NCBI GenBank assembly: GCA_036245525.1
Contig: BTPG01000007.1
Span: 161,379,452-161,443,451 of the forward strand
Source: Semisulcospira habei
Lineage: Eukaryota > Mollusca > Gastropoda > Semisulcospiridae
Direction: 5' to 3'
Length of the DNA: 64,000 nt
Each line of letters begins with the position of its first letter. The first letter of the stretch is position 1. Shown here piece after piece: positions 42,975 to 55,046 of the stretch. The notes below the pieces were generated by a model. It was not told the DNA's origin and made no database searches. It saw only the letters and a program-made list of their open reading frames with translations. The position numbers and the translations under genes were made by a program.

Positions 42975-43191
42975 CTCATTGTGTCCTAGGTACGAAATAA
43001 CCGCATTTTGAAGTTGTTCTCTGAGGACTGCATTACAATTTAGGAGACAGATCGACCATGATAGTTCAGTCAAGGGTGATGTCAGAATAGCTTGGCGCCT
43101 ATAGGCGCCAAGCAGGCTATTCTGGCATCAACCTTGAACTATCATGGTCGAGCCATATCTTGCTGTGCTGTGTCGGGACTGAATGAGTTAA
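42971..43191. mobile_element. Family A element, middle member of a D-A-B chain
   Basis: TTAACTCATTGTGTCCTAGG at the left, TCGGGACTGAATGAGTTAA at the right; palindrome 43049-43152 with a small CAGT duplication in the arm. It shares TTAA with its neighbour on each side. Confidence 0.85.
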
Positions 43192-43279
43192 CCCTTTTGT
43201 TATCGGCAGCGCTTTTTGCCTCGACGGTTCCCGTTGGAATCATCCCGACAAAAAGCACTACCAAGAGTCAAAGAGTTAA
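43188..43279. mobile_element. Family B element, last member of a D-A-B chain
   Basis: TTAACCCTTTTGTTATCGGC...GAGTCAAAGAGTTAA, with inner AGCGCTTTTTG / CAAAAAGC around TCCCGTTGGAA. Its first TTAA is the last of the family A element. Confidence 0.8.
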
Positions 43280-43845
43280 AATCCATCCGGCCACTGATTA
43301 GAACCAGTGATTATCACAATTTCACAATTGTATTTACTGTCTTTTCACTCAGAGGTGATACTGCTTGGCCGTGAGCCACTATGCACAGCCACAAGTGTAT
43401 GAACATTTGATAGATCCTTTTTACCGGCAGCTTTTGAAGGCCCACTACCGCCGTGACTGTTCAAAGACACACTTCAGTAACGGATGATTATGAAACGCTA
43501 CAGACGGGTCTAGTTATAAAGAAGTACCCAACGGAGAAAGAAACACGCTTAGAAAAGACGGGTACGACACAATTTATTAATATTTCGGGTAAATACCCTT
43601 TGTCAAAATAGACAAACAAACAAACAGAGAGATTAGCCGCTACTTATCTTCATTGGCAGAAAGAATGTGGCAACTGAAGGAGGTGACGTAAAAGAAAGAA
43701 AAGGAAGAACAAAAGTGCGGAAAAAGTAAAAATGACGTCAACGAAAAATCGTAAGAGAGAAACTCGGAAAGAACCTGAACACGAGAGACAAGAGTGTGTG
43801 CATGCACGTGCAGGAGCGAGCGAAAGAAAAGGCGTGTAGATGAGG

Positions 43846-43847
<2 letters not shown>

Positions 43848-43940
<93 letters not shown>
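43848..43940. repeat. (GA)n microsatellite
   Basis: Pure GA run of about 90 bp inside the Penelope 3' region. Confidence 0.95.
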
Positions 43941-43941
<1 letters not shown>

Positions 43942-44251
43942 GGAGAGAGAGAAAGAGAAGGAAAACGAACGGGGAGTACCCTTGGGCACGACTGAAGTAG
44001 GCGGAGTGTCTAATACACAAAGCCTGCTTAACACCAACCCGAAGGCAAACTTTATATCACCTTCAAGTTGAGGACTACCTCGGGGAAAAACGGGAGGACC
44101 CCGGGAAAAAAAAACCAGCATTTAGCACGGTACACAACAAGTAATAAGTCATGAAAAGAAAGCAAATAATCAAATTCAGTAAGAGAATATTGGTATAAGT
44201 GGAGATTAGGTAGTTGTGAAACCGTCTTCAAGGGTAACTAAAAAAATAGGG

Positions 44252-44530
<279 letters not shown>

Positions 44531-44867
44531 GAAAGAGGAAAAAAAAAAAAAAAAAAAGCCAGAGCCACCAACCCCACCCAACAGGCACCCACCAGCGCAC
44601 AGAAAAACACACAGGCACGCAACAAGACGACCACGTACATCCCCAAGGGATGCACACGATCGCCCCGCCCCAAAACCGCGTATCAAACCGTGAGCCGGAG
44701 ACCCGGCGCCCGACAGGGAAGGGCAAGGGATCCAACTAAACGTTCGGCCAGCGCTGAGAAAGTCCCCAAGGGAAATGTACATATCAACCAGCGCCAACCT
44801 CCCCTAACTGGTTAGTGAGTAGTAAAACAGTGAGGTAAAGTAGCAGACACAAGCAAGGTAAAAAATG

Positions 44868-46735
44868 TTAATCTTTCATATTCATCCCGAGTGGCGCCAC
44901 AGTGCCCAGTTTAGTAATCAGAAATTTTTCACGGTCTTTCCTGGCCCAGACATTACTGGCTTGCATAAGCCAAAGGCCTTTAACCCGAATGTCCGAGACG
45001 GAGTGGTCGGCCTGATTGAAATGTCGTCCGACCGGTCTGTTGTATTGGTACTTGACAGACTGAAGATGTTCTTTGAAACGGTCGTTGATGGTTCTTTCCG
45101 TCTCTCCAACATAGAGTTGGCCGCATTTCACACAGGAGATGACATAAATCACGTTGGTGGTTTGACACATGAAGTATCTGTCTATGTTGAATTTGTAACG
45201 TGGACCATTCACCACGGTGGAAGGGCAAATAAAAGGACACGTCTTGCAATTAGGAACATTGCACGGAGTGGAGCCGGAGGGTCGGGTGGTATGACAAGGC
45301 TTGAGAGTAGAGCGAACAAGCATGTCCCGCAACTTAATATCCCTCTTGAAAGCTACCAACGGAGGTTCAGAAAAGATAGCAGCAGATTCTTGACTGGATG
45401 ACAAAAGACCCCAGTTAGAAAGAAGGATTTTACGCACCGGATTGGTGTGGGGATGGTAGATCATGGTTACGATAGGCCTGTCACTATCAGCGGTAGGTTT
45501 AGTCTGCATTGTACTCGCGCGACTAAGTTTTTGAACCGTTTGGAGAGATCCTTGAACAACAGTATGTGGGTAATGTCTGTCGATGAAAAATCCTGCCATT
45601 TCTTTGGATTGAACATCGAAATCTGATTCTTCGGAACATATTCTTTTTAGCCGAAGAAACTGGGAATAAGGGATGCTGTTTTTAGTTTTGGGGTTGTGAG
45701 AAGATCGGTAGTCGAGGTAGGAATGTGAGTCGGTAGGTTTGTAATGTATTGAAGTTTTCAACATTCCGCAGTCAATCCTGATGTTCATGTCCAGAAAGTC
45801 GACTGAATTAGCTGATAGTGTATGTGAACTTGATGGATGGGTGGAAGTCCTGCACGAAGTGAATGAAGTCTAAAAGTGCAGCTTGGGTCATGTGTGTAGC
45901 TCCTAAACCGTCATCGATGTAGCGTTTATACATCTCAGGGACAGGCCCGGTGTATTGCTGAAGAATCTGTTGCTCAAGGAAACCCATGAAAAGGCAAGCA
46001 TAACTGGGTCCCATTTTTGTGCCCATCGCTACGCCACTGCACTGAGCGAAGGTGACGCCATCAAAGGTGAAACTGTTAAGAGAGAGAACCAATTCAGCCA
46101 GACGTAGAAGTGTATGAGTAGGAGGTTGTTTATGACTTCTTTGGTTGAGGAAGTATGCAAGTGCATTGAGGCCGTCATTGTGCGGTATAACAGTATATAG
46201 TGAAGTGACATCAAGGGAAAACAACAGTTCAGGTTTGAAAAGTTGTTTCTGGTTGACTTGGTCTATGATCTCTAGAGCATGGTTGGTGTCTTTAATGTAG
46301 GTAGGTAGCGACTGGACAAAGGGTTGGAAGATGATGTCCAGGTATTCGGAGATGTGTTCAGTGGGACAGCTGCAAGCTGACACTATGGGGCGGCCGGGAT
46401 TGTTGAGTTTGTGAATTTTTGGGTAAAAGTTAGGTTGTTTGGGCCGCATTTTGATGAGGAGATTAGCTGTGGAAGGAAGCTCTCCTTTAAGAATCATCTC
46501 TTTGACTGTCTTAGAGATGCGCTTTTGATCAGCTTGGAGGGAGCATTCGTCAAGGTGTTGGTAGTGTTCTGGGTTCTCTAACTGTCTGTAAGCCTCTTTG
46601 ATGTACAGATCTCTGTCCCATACAACGACGGCGCCACCTTTATCGGCTGGTTTGATGACGATGTCGCTTCTGTTACGAAGATTGTTGAGAGCGTCGAGTT
46701 CAGATTTAGTGAGATTAGAGTCTAGGGTCTAGAGA
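44868..46735 (-). pseudogene. Penelope-like reverse transcriptase plus GIY-YIG endonuclease, one frameshift
   Basis: The frame is open from the truncated 5' edge (46735) through KSELDALNNLRNRSDIVIKP to 45808. RT motifs, counted from the Met at 46497: KIHKLNNPGRPIVS (27-40), SLDVTSLYTVIP (94-105), GVAMGTKMGP (155-164) and YIDD (193-196). A frameshift near 45810 is followed by the 306-codon frame 45788-44868. That frame has a cysteine cluster CNVPNCKTC (176-184) and then the GIY-YIG nuclease core VIYVISC...QLYVGETERTINDRFKEH (213-241). Both catalytic regions look intact. The family copies its RNA at chromosomal nicks or telomere ends. Only the frameshift and the missing N-terminus argue against activity. 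Confidence 0.88.
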
Positions 46736-47080
46736 TTAGGGTCTAGTTATGGTTCATTTAGACACAGGACAATCCAGTTCAGCACACATCGTCTTAATAT
46801 AAAGTAACCTGACAATGAATCCACTCCGTTTAAAAATACAACGCTATTAGTGCGAGAAAAAGCTAAAAATAGATTGACACTCTAACGGCTGCACATAATA
46901 AATAAGTGCGATCAGTACGCGTGTGCTTTCCTGCATGTCCAAACTGCTGTTAAAGTTCATTACTAGGTGTGTCGACAAGGCATAACAAACATAAATGGTG
47001 CTGAAATGCGTCTTCAGATGTATGCGTAAAATCCTCAAATCGAGGGGGTCATCACGTCTGAACTAACTACCCCAGATTGG

Positions 47081-47160
47081 TTGGTTAGTTCCGGGTTTAA
47101 CGTCCACGGCACCGAAGTGATAATGGACGGCCATGACGGGCGGGTTATGGGGGACAGGGA
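47081..47160 (+). repeat. Dispersed repeat fragment (GGTTTAACGTCCACGGCACC)
   Basis: GGTTGGTTAGTTCCGGGTTTAACGTCC-type sequence. It is similar in style to the TTGGGTTTAACGCCGAGCAG blocks at 51307-51350 and 62725-62778. Possibly the end of a SINE. Confidence 0.5.
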
Positions 47161-47166
47161 AATCTA

Positions 47167-47565
47167 ATGCCTATGGAGTGCGACCTGAACACTATGTACT
47201 CCGGGTTTTTAGATTCTCTCTCTCAAAAGTCGGTTTCCTGTTTCAGCTACAGGTTTCAGATTTTGATCAGACAACGGGAAAACATACTCAAGAAGGCACT
47301 CCGCATCAAGACAGGATTTCGCGCCAAATGTCACTTACGTGGTTGCATGCGGACACCGTCGATTTGGCGGGACATTGATCTGGTAGCTCTTTATTGGAAA
47401 GCTCCTTGTGTTACTGGCTATACAAAAAAGCTCCAGATAATATGTGACTTTGACTATGACTTGTGTAGTACAGCCGCACACTCAGTGTTGTGGCGACAAT
47501 ACACGTCTACAAGTGTAGGTGTTATTTCGGGTCGCGCGGCGCCGTGTAATCAGGCATGTCAGTAA
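47167..47565 (+). other. Unrecognised open frame in the foldback interior
   Basis: A 132-codon frame (starting MPMECDLNTMYSGFLDSL) lies between the long inverted arms. It is basic and cysteine-containing with no motif recognised. It could be a relic of a transposase or chance. Confidence 0.2.
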
Positions 47566-47616
47566 TTTGGGTATTGCTCCGTATTACGCTGTACTGTAAT
47601 CAGTTCCCTTCCATCT

Positions 47617-47686
47617 GCAAGAGGCATAGATTCTCATGAGTCCCTGCTGTCGCAGGACTGAGCTCATGAGAATCTATGCCTCTTGC
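47617..47686. mobile_element. Family D hairpin
   Basis: GCAAGAGGCATAGATTCTCA...TGAGAATCTATGCCTCTTGC around CCTGCTGTCGCAGG with a small GACTGAG insertion. Confidence 0.8.
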
Positions 47687-47778
47687 TGGGCGGCCTTAGT
47701 CACATTTAGCTCAGTGTACCTCAGACAGACTCGTTGATATTAACTTGTATCAGTGTCCCATACAAAACCTCCCGGATG

Positions 47779-47844
47779 CAAGAGACATATATTCTCATGA
47801 GCCCATGCAGATGCAGAGGCACATGAAAGTCTATGCCTCTTGCT
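47779..47844. mobile_element. Family D hairpin, decayed
   Basis: GCAAGAGACATATATTCTCA...AAGTCTATGCCTCTTGC around CATGCAGATGCAG; 90 bp from the preceding copy. Confidence 0.7.
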
Positions 47845-48109
47845 GGACTGAATGCTATAAGCTGTGCCTCACACAGAGGGAGCGGTTAGCGTTTCAGCGC
47901 GCGGTAGATACGCTGTGATACGTAATTAACAGGTTGAACCATATGGAAGTCGACAAGATCTTTTTGTGGAAATTTTGAACACTTCAGTGGCCACTGACAC
48001 ACACCACTGACCAGTGCTTATGAAATATTTGACATGTATTTTCTGTCAAGTGGTCGTGGCAGGCTTATCAAAGGCTGCGCAGCACGCATGAGGGAGATGG
48101 ATTATCCGA

Positions 48110-48247
48110 GTTAGCCCCGAAGCACTACAGCTGGAGATAGATCGACCATGATAATTCAAGGGTAGTGGCAGATTAGCTTGGCGCCGTCAGGCGCCAAGCT
48201 AATCTGGCACCACCCTTGAATTGTCATGAACGATCATCTCCCGGAAC
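48110..48247. mobile_element. Family A hairpin element
   Basis: Left GTTAGCCCCGAAGCACTACA, palindrome 48139-48236. The right flank continues into a tandem array of its own terminal segment. Confidence 0.8.
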
Positions 48248-48253
48248 CGGTAC

Positions 48254-48441
48254 ATAGTTGTTTAGTGACACCTAACATTTGGAAATGCGGCCATGGGGTT
48301 ATAGTTGTTTAGTGACACCTAACATTTGGAAATGCGGCCATGGGGTTATAGTTGTTTAGTGACACCTAACATTTGGAAATGCGGCCATGGGGTTATAGTT
48401 GTTTAGTGACACCTAACATTTGGAAATGCGGCCATGGGGTT
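48254..48441 (+). repeat. 47-bp unit repeated four times
   Basis: Identical units start at 48254, 48301, 48348 and 48395: ATAGTTGTTTAGTGACACCT, AACATTTGGAAATGCGGCC, ATGGGGTT. The unit is the subterminal part of family A; single copies elsewhere are like 9420-9475. Confidence 0.95.
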
Positions 48442-48873
48442 ATATGGGGTAAAGGGTAGTTCCTGACTGACTCCGCTCAGCTCTAGTGCATAAATAGTTA
48501 AAGTACCATTCCGCATAAATCTTAAGACACATTTCAGCACCATTTGTGTTTGTTATTCCTTGTCGACACACCTAATGAACCTTAACAGCAGTTTGGACAC
48601 GCAGGTACAGCACACGGGTAATCGCACTTATTTATTCTGCGCTGCCTTTGAGCGTGTCAATCTATTTTTATCTGTTTCTCGTACTCAGTGAAAGCGTTGT
48701 ATTTCTAGAACGGAGTGGAGTCATTGTCAGGTTACTATACAGATGACGTGTGCTGAACTGGATTCTCCTCAGTGTGTCTAAATGAACCACTATACACACC
48801 TGTGTGTAGCGTTTCGTAACCATATGTTACAGAAGTGTATTTGTGAACAGTTACGGCGGTAGTGGGCCTTCAA

Positions 48874-49105
48874 CCTAGTGCCTTATTAACTCTGCTTAGA
48901 GGAGTTGTTATAGCGGCGGCTGAACGCAAGACTGAGGTGTAAAGGTTAATAACACAACATTATTTGTTATTTTAGGAGCTGTGTTGCACCACATAACTTC
49001 AAGTTACTTGTATGCCGCAGTCTCATAAATTAAAAAAAATGTATATATACACCAGCGAATGGTAAAACTTGTGTTGACTGAAAGAAACCCGGCTGTAATT
49101 TTACC
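48874..49105. other. Non-coding stretch
   Basis: Between the foldback element and the family K element; nothing recognised. Confidence 0.4.
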
Positions 49106-49339
49106 CTAACCCATTCCGTACTGAGGCTAAAAGCTTCAAATTTGTACACTGCCATATGCAAGCTACATCAGTTATAGTACTTGCAGATAAGGATATAGAC
49201 CAATGGCTTTAGTTCAGTGGTGCCATAATAGCTTGGCGTCTAGAGGCACCAAGCTATTCTGGCACCACCCTTGAACCCTTGAACTATTTTAGTCACACTT
49301 ATTTCACACACTGGTGTACTTCCGCATGATAAGGGCTAA
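49106..49339. mobile_element. Family K element, intact reference copy
   Basis: CTAA flanks CCC... at the left (49106-49109) and ...GGG at the right (49336-49339), a 4-bp direct duplication. Inside are ATTCCGTACTGAGGCT, TTCAAATTTGTACACTGCCA, then an A-like hairpin (TTCAGTGGTGCCATAATAGC and inverse) and TTATTTCACACACTGG. This copy is the uninterrupted version of 54425-56492. Confidence 0.8.
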
Positions 49340-49404
49340 TACACTAAAATAATGACGATTTCCTCCGTTCAAGTAACAGAGGTTTGTGTTTCTTCAACCG
49401 TGAG

Positions 49405-49469
49405 CGAGAGGTATAGATTCTGATGAGCCCCTGCATCCGCAGGGGCTCATGAGAATCTATGTCTCTTGG
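49405..49469. mobile_element. Family D hairpin
   Basis: GAGAGGTATAGATTCTGATG...CTCATGAGAATCTATGTCTC around CCCTGCATCCGCAGGG. Confidence 0.8.
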
Positions 49470-49673
49470 AAATGAGCAGCTACTAAAGGGAGAGTACCGT
49501 GGTGTGGAGGAATGTAGAGCAAGCCAAATATACTTTTTGAGTGTGATTCTAACCACTTGACCGCAAACTTTTCTCCTATTTAATTTCGAGTGTGCGATCA
49601 AGTCCACACGCATACATTTACTGGTAAAAGCTTCTTGCAGCAAGCTATTTTGAGGTGGGTACAAAAACTGAAA

Positions 49674-49855
<182 letters not shown>

Positions 49856-49885
49856 AATTACCACCCACCCACCCCCCAAAAAAAA

Positions 49886-49948
49886 ATTATATATATATAT
49901 ATAATTAATCAATTAAAAATAATAAATAAATAATAAATAATAATAAAA

Positions 49949-49979
<31 letters not shown>

Positions 49980-50030
49980 ACAACCAAATACTCTATAAAA
50001 ATAAAAAAGAAAAAAGAAGCAACAACAACA
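49886..50030. repeat. AT-rich (AAAT)n region
   Basis: Short TA run, then TAAA repeats and A-rich sequence. Confidence 0.9.
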
Positions 50031-50310
50031 AACAAACTAATGTTTGTCTGGGTTGCGCTGCACCGCGACGGCATGCTTTCCGCAGGAAAAACAAAGCAAA
50101 TGTCCTGTCAGAAACAATACAAGCCGCCAAAAAGAAAAAGCCACGACACTCAATTACCACCCGCGTTTATCTCTGACCGCTTGAAACTACTGTTGCTGAG
50201 GCTCTGTAACTGGCACTGATCCGCATTCTAAACACAATTTTCCGACTCGTTTCGTGGCTTCAAAAACCTGGCCTCTGAGGACGCGGGGTAAATTAACCCG
50301 GTATCTGCCG

Positions 50311-50369
50311 ACAAGAGGCACGGATTCTCATGAGCCCCCGCAGGGGCTCATATAAATCTATGCCTCTTT
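50311..50369. mobile_element. Family D hairpin, shortened
   Basis: CAAGAGGCACGGATTCTCAT GAGCCCCCGC is followed at once by AGGGGCTCATATAAATCTAT GCCTCTT. Extra right-arm fragments occur at 50540-50570 and 50577-50603. Confidence 0.75.
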
Positions 50370-50712
50370 ACAGATGGAACGATCTGGCTGAGAAAGACTT
50401 GTTCGATTTATTGGTCACACTCAGATTACTTTTATACATTTCATCTTGAGCTTCTAGCCCCTTGATGTAAGGCCCCCTCCCCCTCCCCCTGCCGGGTAGT
50501 CGTCAGCTCAATTCAGATTGTCTGCAGATTGTCTGCACCGCAGGGGCTCATGAGAATCTATTCCTCTTGACTGATGGGGCTCATGAGAATCTATTCGTCT
50601 TAACTGAGGTGTTTAAAGCAGGTAAGTTCTCAGAGATAGGAAGTTCTACGCTAGCAACCTCCATGCTCTAAACTGATGGAGCGCGAATGGACAAGAAAAC
50701 CAAAGCTTTACT

Positions 50713-50770
50713 TTAACCTTTTAGCTGTCGGTAGCGTGTTTACGCTACCGACAGGCATTTGAAGGGTTAA
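50713..50770. mobile_element. Family B element, minimal 58-bp copy
   Basis: TTAACCTTTTAGCTGTCGGTAGCG and CGCTACCGACAGGCATTTGAAGGGTTAA with almost no loop. The right TTAA (50767-50770) starts a family F palindrome. Confidence 0.8.
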
Positions 50771-50850
50771 CCTATTCACCCAATGCCGCGCCGCACATGG
50801 TCATCGGGCCGACGTCGGCCCGATGACCATGTGCGCATTGGACAGCTGCT
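50767..50850. mobile_element. Family F palindrome with TTAA left end
   Basis: TTAACCTATTCACCCAATGC, then CACATGGTCATCGGGCCGAC and its exact inverse to GACCATGTGCGCATTGG. The best-preserved F copy; its right TTAA is missing. Confidence 0.7.
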
Positions 50851-51525
<675 letters not shown>

Positions 51526-51961
51526 AACTTGAATCTAACACTTTAATCAAATTGCCCCCCCCAAAAAAAAAACAAACAAACAAAACAAAAAAAAAAACAA
51601 CCAAACAAACCCCCCCCCCCAAAAAAAAAAAAAAGAACAAACAAACAAACAAACCCCAAACCAAACAAACCTCAAAACAAAAACAACTAAGATCATACTT
51701 GAGAAGGAATACCGTATCGCTATCACCTCAGTGACATGCTTGTATTAAAATTCTTTGTGAACCGGGGGCTTGCATAACCATTGTTTTCAGATGAATAGGG
51801 TTCATTACCCCCCACGCCTCATGCAAATCCACGCACCCGTACATTAAATTTCGCAAGTTACCCCCATCTTTCGACCATTGTATACAGTCAACAGTCAAGG
51901 CGACACGGGTGAATCCATCTCTTATCAAGACAAACCGTTCTTCCAGGGAGTTCAGACAGCA

Positions 51962-52027
51962 GCAAGAGGCATAGATCCTCATGAGCCCCCGCATATGCGG
52001 GGGCTCATGAGGATCTTTGCCTCTTGC
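51962..52027. mobile_element. Family D hairpin
   Basis: GCAAGAGGCATAGATCCTCA TGAGCCCCCGC / inverse around ATATGC; one stem mismatch (ATCTTTGC). Confidence 0.85.
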
Positions 52028-52291
52028 TGGTCCTCGTTTATGCCTGCCTCTTTCTAGGCGATGTTATTCAAAAGCTGAGTAAGGAAAATGTCTAAGATTT
52101 TTTTCTGGACCGGGTGCTCCATGTTAGCAAAGTGGCAAAGCGTAATGTGCCCGAATAACCCAGTGTCACGCACATACGGAAACACTCAGTCACGGAACGA
52201 ACACCAGTTCACACTGAAAAGCCACACGGACATAAATCGCGAGACTGATCGGCTGGGGTGACAATCGTCCTCTAGTGATAAAACTTATCCG

Positions 52292-52440
52292 GTTGTAATT
52301 ATACTCCTCCACTTGTAACCTAGTTCAGTAAGTGTTCCGTACCGCTCAACAACGTTCACGTTGTAATTATACTCATCCACTTGTAACCTAGTTCAGTAAG
52401 TGTTCCGTACCGTTCAACAATGTTCACGTTGTAGTGTTCA
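52292..52440 (+). repeat. 68-bp tandem duplication
   Basis: GTTGTAATTATACTCCTCCA...CAACAACGTTCAC is followed by a near-identical copy from 52360 and a third partial start GTTGTAGTGTTC. Confidence 0.9.
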
Positions 52441-52578
52441 ATAAGCAATCGTGAATGTGCTGCGTATCCATACTTAAATTATCTTTTGGCGTTAGACCGA
52501 CTGGCGAGATACATTTGTTTCAGATGCACTATGATGCAGCTCTAGCACCTCCCGAGTACGCCTTTGCTATCATCGGGG

Positions 52579-52924
<346 letters not shown>

Positions 52925-53016
52925 ATCAAGTACTGAATCAAATTGCAACAAGCGCGTAGTCTTAATTAATACAATTGAGGTGCCTCACAAGACGGAGGAC
53001 TCCCGAAAATATGGGA

Positions 53017-53097
53017 TTAACTCATTCGAGACGTGGCGAATCCGGATACGCGGCATGAAGCCGCGTATCCGGAAGCGCCACGTCTCGAATGTGTTAA
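53017..53097. mobile_element. Family C minimal TTAA palindrome
   Basis: TTAACTCATTCGAGACGTGGCG and CGCCACGTCTCGAATGTGTTAA around CGGATACGCGGCATGAAGCCGCGTATCCG. Only 81 bp including TTAA at each end. Confidence 0.8.
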
Positions 53098-53497
53098 CAA
53101 ATCTTCAGTCTTAACATTTTAGTTCTATGACCGACCACTCGATCAGCAGTGAGGGGCTGACCGAATTTCTTCCTTTTTATTTGAAAACCTTCACCCGTGT
53201 TCCCCCCGTGGCCTTTCTGTCAAGAAGCTGATGTGCACGTGATGTTGGTTCGAGAAAAATGGCGGGGTGGTGATATGGAGACCTTACCGGGACCTTCTGC
53301 CGGTGGCCAAGCAATCACTGGCGCGACCAAGAGTTCCGCAGTTGTCGAACTTAGACGTAATGGGCACAAAAACAAGCAGGCGCCTATGTCCCTTTTATTG
53401 ACCGTCAACCATTTCACGCAGTGGAGGTGGGTGCGACTACTTGAGGACACTGAAAACGGAGGCGGGACACTGATCGCAGTAGCAAAACGTCTTAGGT

Positions 53498-53568
53498 GGG
53501 GCCCACGAATGCCGCAGTGGGCCCAAGCGCAGTCGTGCGAGGGGCCCACTGCGGCTGTCGTAGGCCCC
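53498..53568. repeat. GC-rich palindrome
   Basis: GGGGCCCACGAATGCCGCAG TGGGCCC and GGGCCCACTGCGGCTGTCGT AGGCCCC form a long imperfect stem. The 134-codon open frame 53197-53601 through it is therefore doubtful. Confidence 0.65.
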
Positions 53569-53805
53569 AGGACCTTTGATTTTTACTACGGAGGCAAATG
53601 ATGAGACGACATCTCTTGAGCAACCACATTTCTTGAAAGAAAAATGTGGGAGGCCGGTGTTGCTGAGACAGGTCACAGGTTTGAATCCAGCTGGGGTCAA
53701 GCAGTTGTTCAGACCATTTTCAGTGACCCGCCGTTGACGTCACCAACCTGATGGACAAAATACGTTAAGCTCAAAACGTTTAACGTTTTCAAAGAAAATG
53801 TGGTA

Positions 53806-54020
53806 TTAACTCATTGCACCCCAAAGACCGAAATCCTCAAATTTTGCCGTTGTCCTCTGAAGACTTCAGTGCAGTGCAGGACACAGATCGACCATGATAG
53901 TTGAAGGTTGATGCCAGAATAGCTTGGCGCCCATAGGCGCCAAGCTATTCTGGCATCACCCTTGAACTATCATGGTCGATCCATAGCTTGCTGTGGTGTG
54001 TCTGGGGTAGAATGAGTTAA
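53806..54020. mobile_element. Family A hairpin element, full length
   Basis: TTAACTCATTGCACCCCAAA at the left, TCTGGGGTAGAATGAGTTAA at the right; palindrome 53886-53981. Confidence 0.85.
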
Positions 54021-54048
54021 ATGATAGATGCTCTCTCAAGAGAAGCCT

Positions 54049-54266
54049 TAACTCGTTCAGTGCCTTTACAGTGTTTTTCTGCGATCTTCGTTAATTCAGG
54101 GAAAAAAACCCACAACCTAGATGTCCTGGGAACTTGACATGGATTAAAAGTGGTGTCAGCAAGAGGCATAGATCCTCATGAGCCCCCGCGGCTGCGGGGG
54201 CTCATGAGGATCTATACCTCTTGCAGTTGGGTGGTGTTCACATTTTCTCGACATTGAACGGGTTAT
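54049..54266. mobile_element. Family D hairpin element, full length
   Basis: TTAACTCGTTCAGTGCC at the left and GACATTGAACGGGTTA at the right; stem 54159-54224. It interrupts a repeat (GATGCTCTCTCAAGAGAAGCC | ATGTCTCACCTGTC) whose uninterrupted form is at 54363-54412. Confidence 0.8.
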
Positions 54267-54483
54267 GGGGCAGCATGTCTCACCTGTCATTAAAGACCAT
54301 CATTTAGGTGGCCACAGCCACAGTCACAGCTACAGCCACCTAAGCGATGGTCTTTCAATGCAGATGCTCTCTCAAGGGAAGTCCTGACAGGCAAAAAGTC
54401 TCACCTGTCGTTACACACCATCACTTAACCCAGATCATACTGAGGCTGAAAGCTTCAAATTTGTACACTGCCATAACCACGCT

Positions 54484-54916
54484 TTCTCGTATATGGAGCA
54501 GAGACTTGGAGATTGACAAAAACCACAGTCAACAGAGTACAGACCTTCATGAACAGTTGCCTTAGAAGAATTTTGAAAATCCACTGGCCAGAGAAGATCA
54601 GCAACGTCAGACTCTGGGAGAGAACAGAGCAGATAACAGCAGAGAATGAAATTGGGCGAAGAAGATGGGGATGGATCGGTCACAGTCTGAGAAAGCCAGC
54701 TTCCAGTATCACTAGGCAGGCATTGTCATGGAACCCCCAGGGAAAGAGGAAAAGAGGTAGGCCGAGAAACTCCTGGCGTCGAGACCTCCAAGCAGACATC
54801 AAGAAACTGGGAACCACCTGGAGTAGAATCGAAGGAGAAGCACAGGACAGGAGTTGCTGGAGGTCTCTCGTCGACGGCCTATACCCGGGTAGGGGTGAGA
54901 GGCGTAAGTAATTAAG
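54484..54916 (+). mobile_element. RTE-like LINE 3' fragment with 10-bp target duplication
   Basis: TAACCACGCT at 54474-54483 and 54917-54926 bounds the fragment. It encodes the LINE C-terminus in one frame (54513-54911): [48 protein letters not shown], ending near GERRK. Very close to 14259-14650, with a GTAAGTAATTAAG tail. Severely 5'-truncated. Confidence 0.9.
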
Positions 54917-55046
54917 TAACCACGCTACATTATAGTACTTACAGATAAGGATAATAATAATAATAATAATATAGCGCTTAATCTTACTCAAAAGCTCTAA
55001 GCGCTTTACAATCTGTACACAAAAATAAAAATACAATGACATATGC

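Noticed and set aside
46720..46750. Telomere-like GATTAGGGTCTAG at the Penelope 5' edge
   Set aside because: Only one or two imperfect TTAGGG-like words. They overlap the 12-bp target duplication and do not form an array.
53197..53601. 134-codon open frame as a gene
   Set aside because: Crosses a long GC-rich palindrome and has no recognisable motif.
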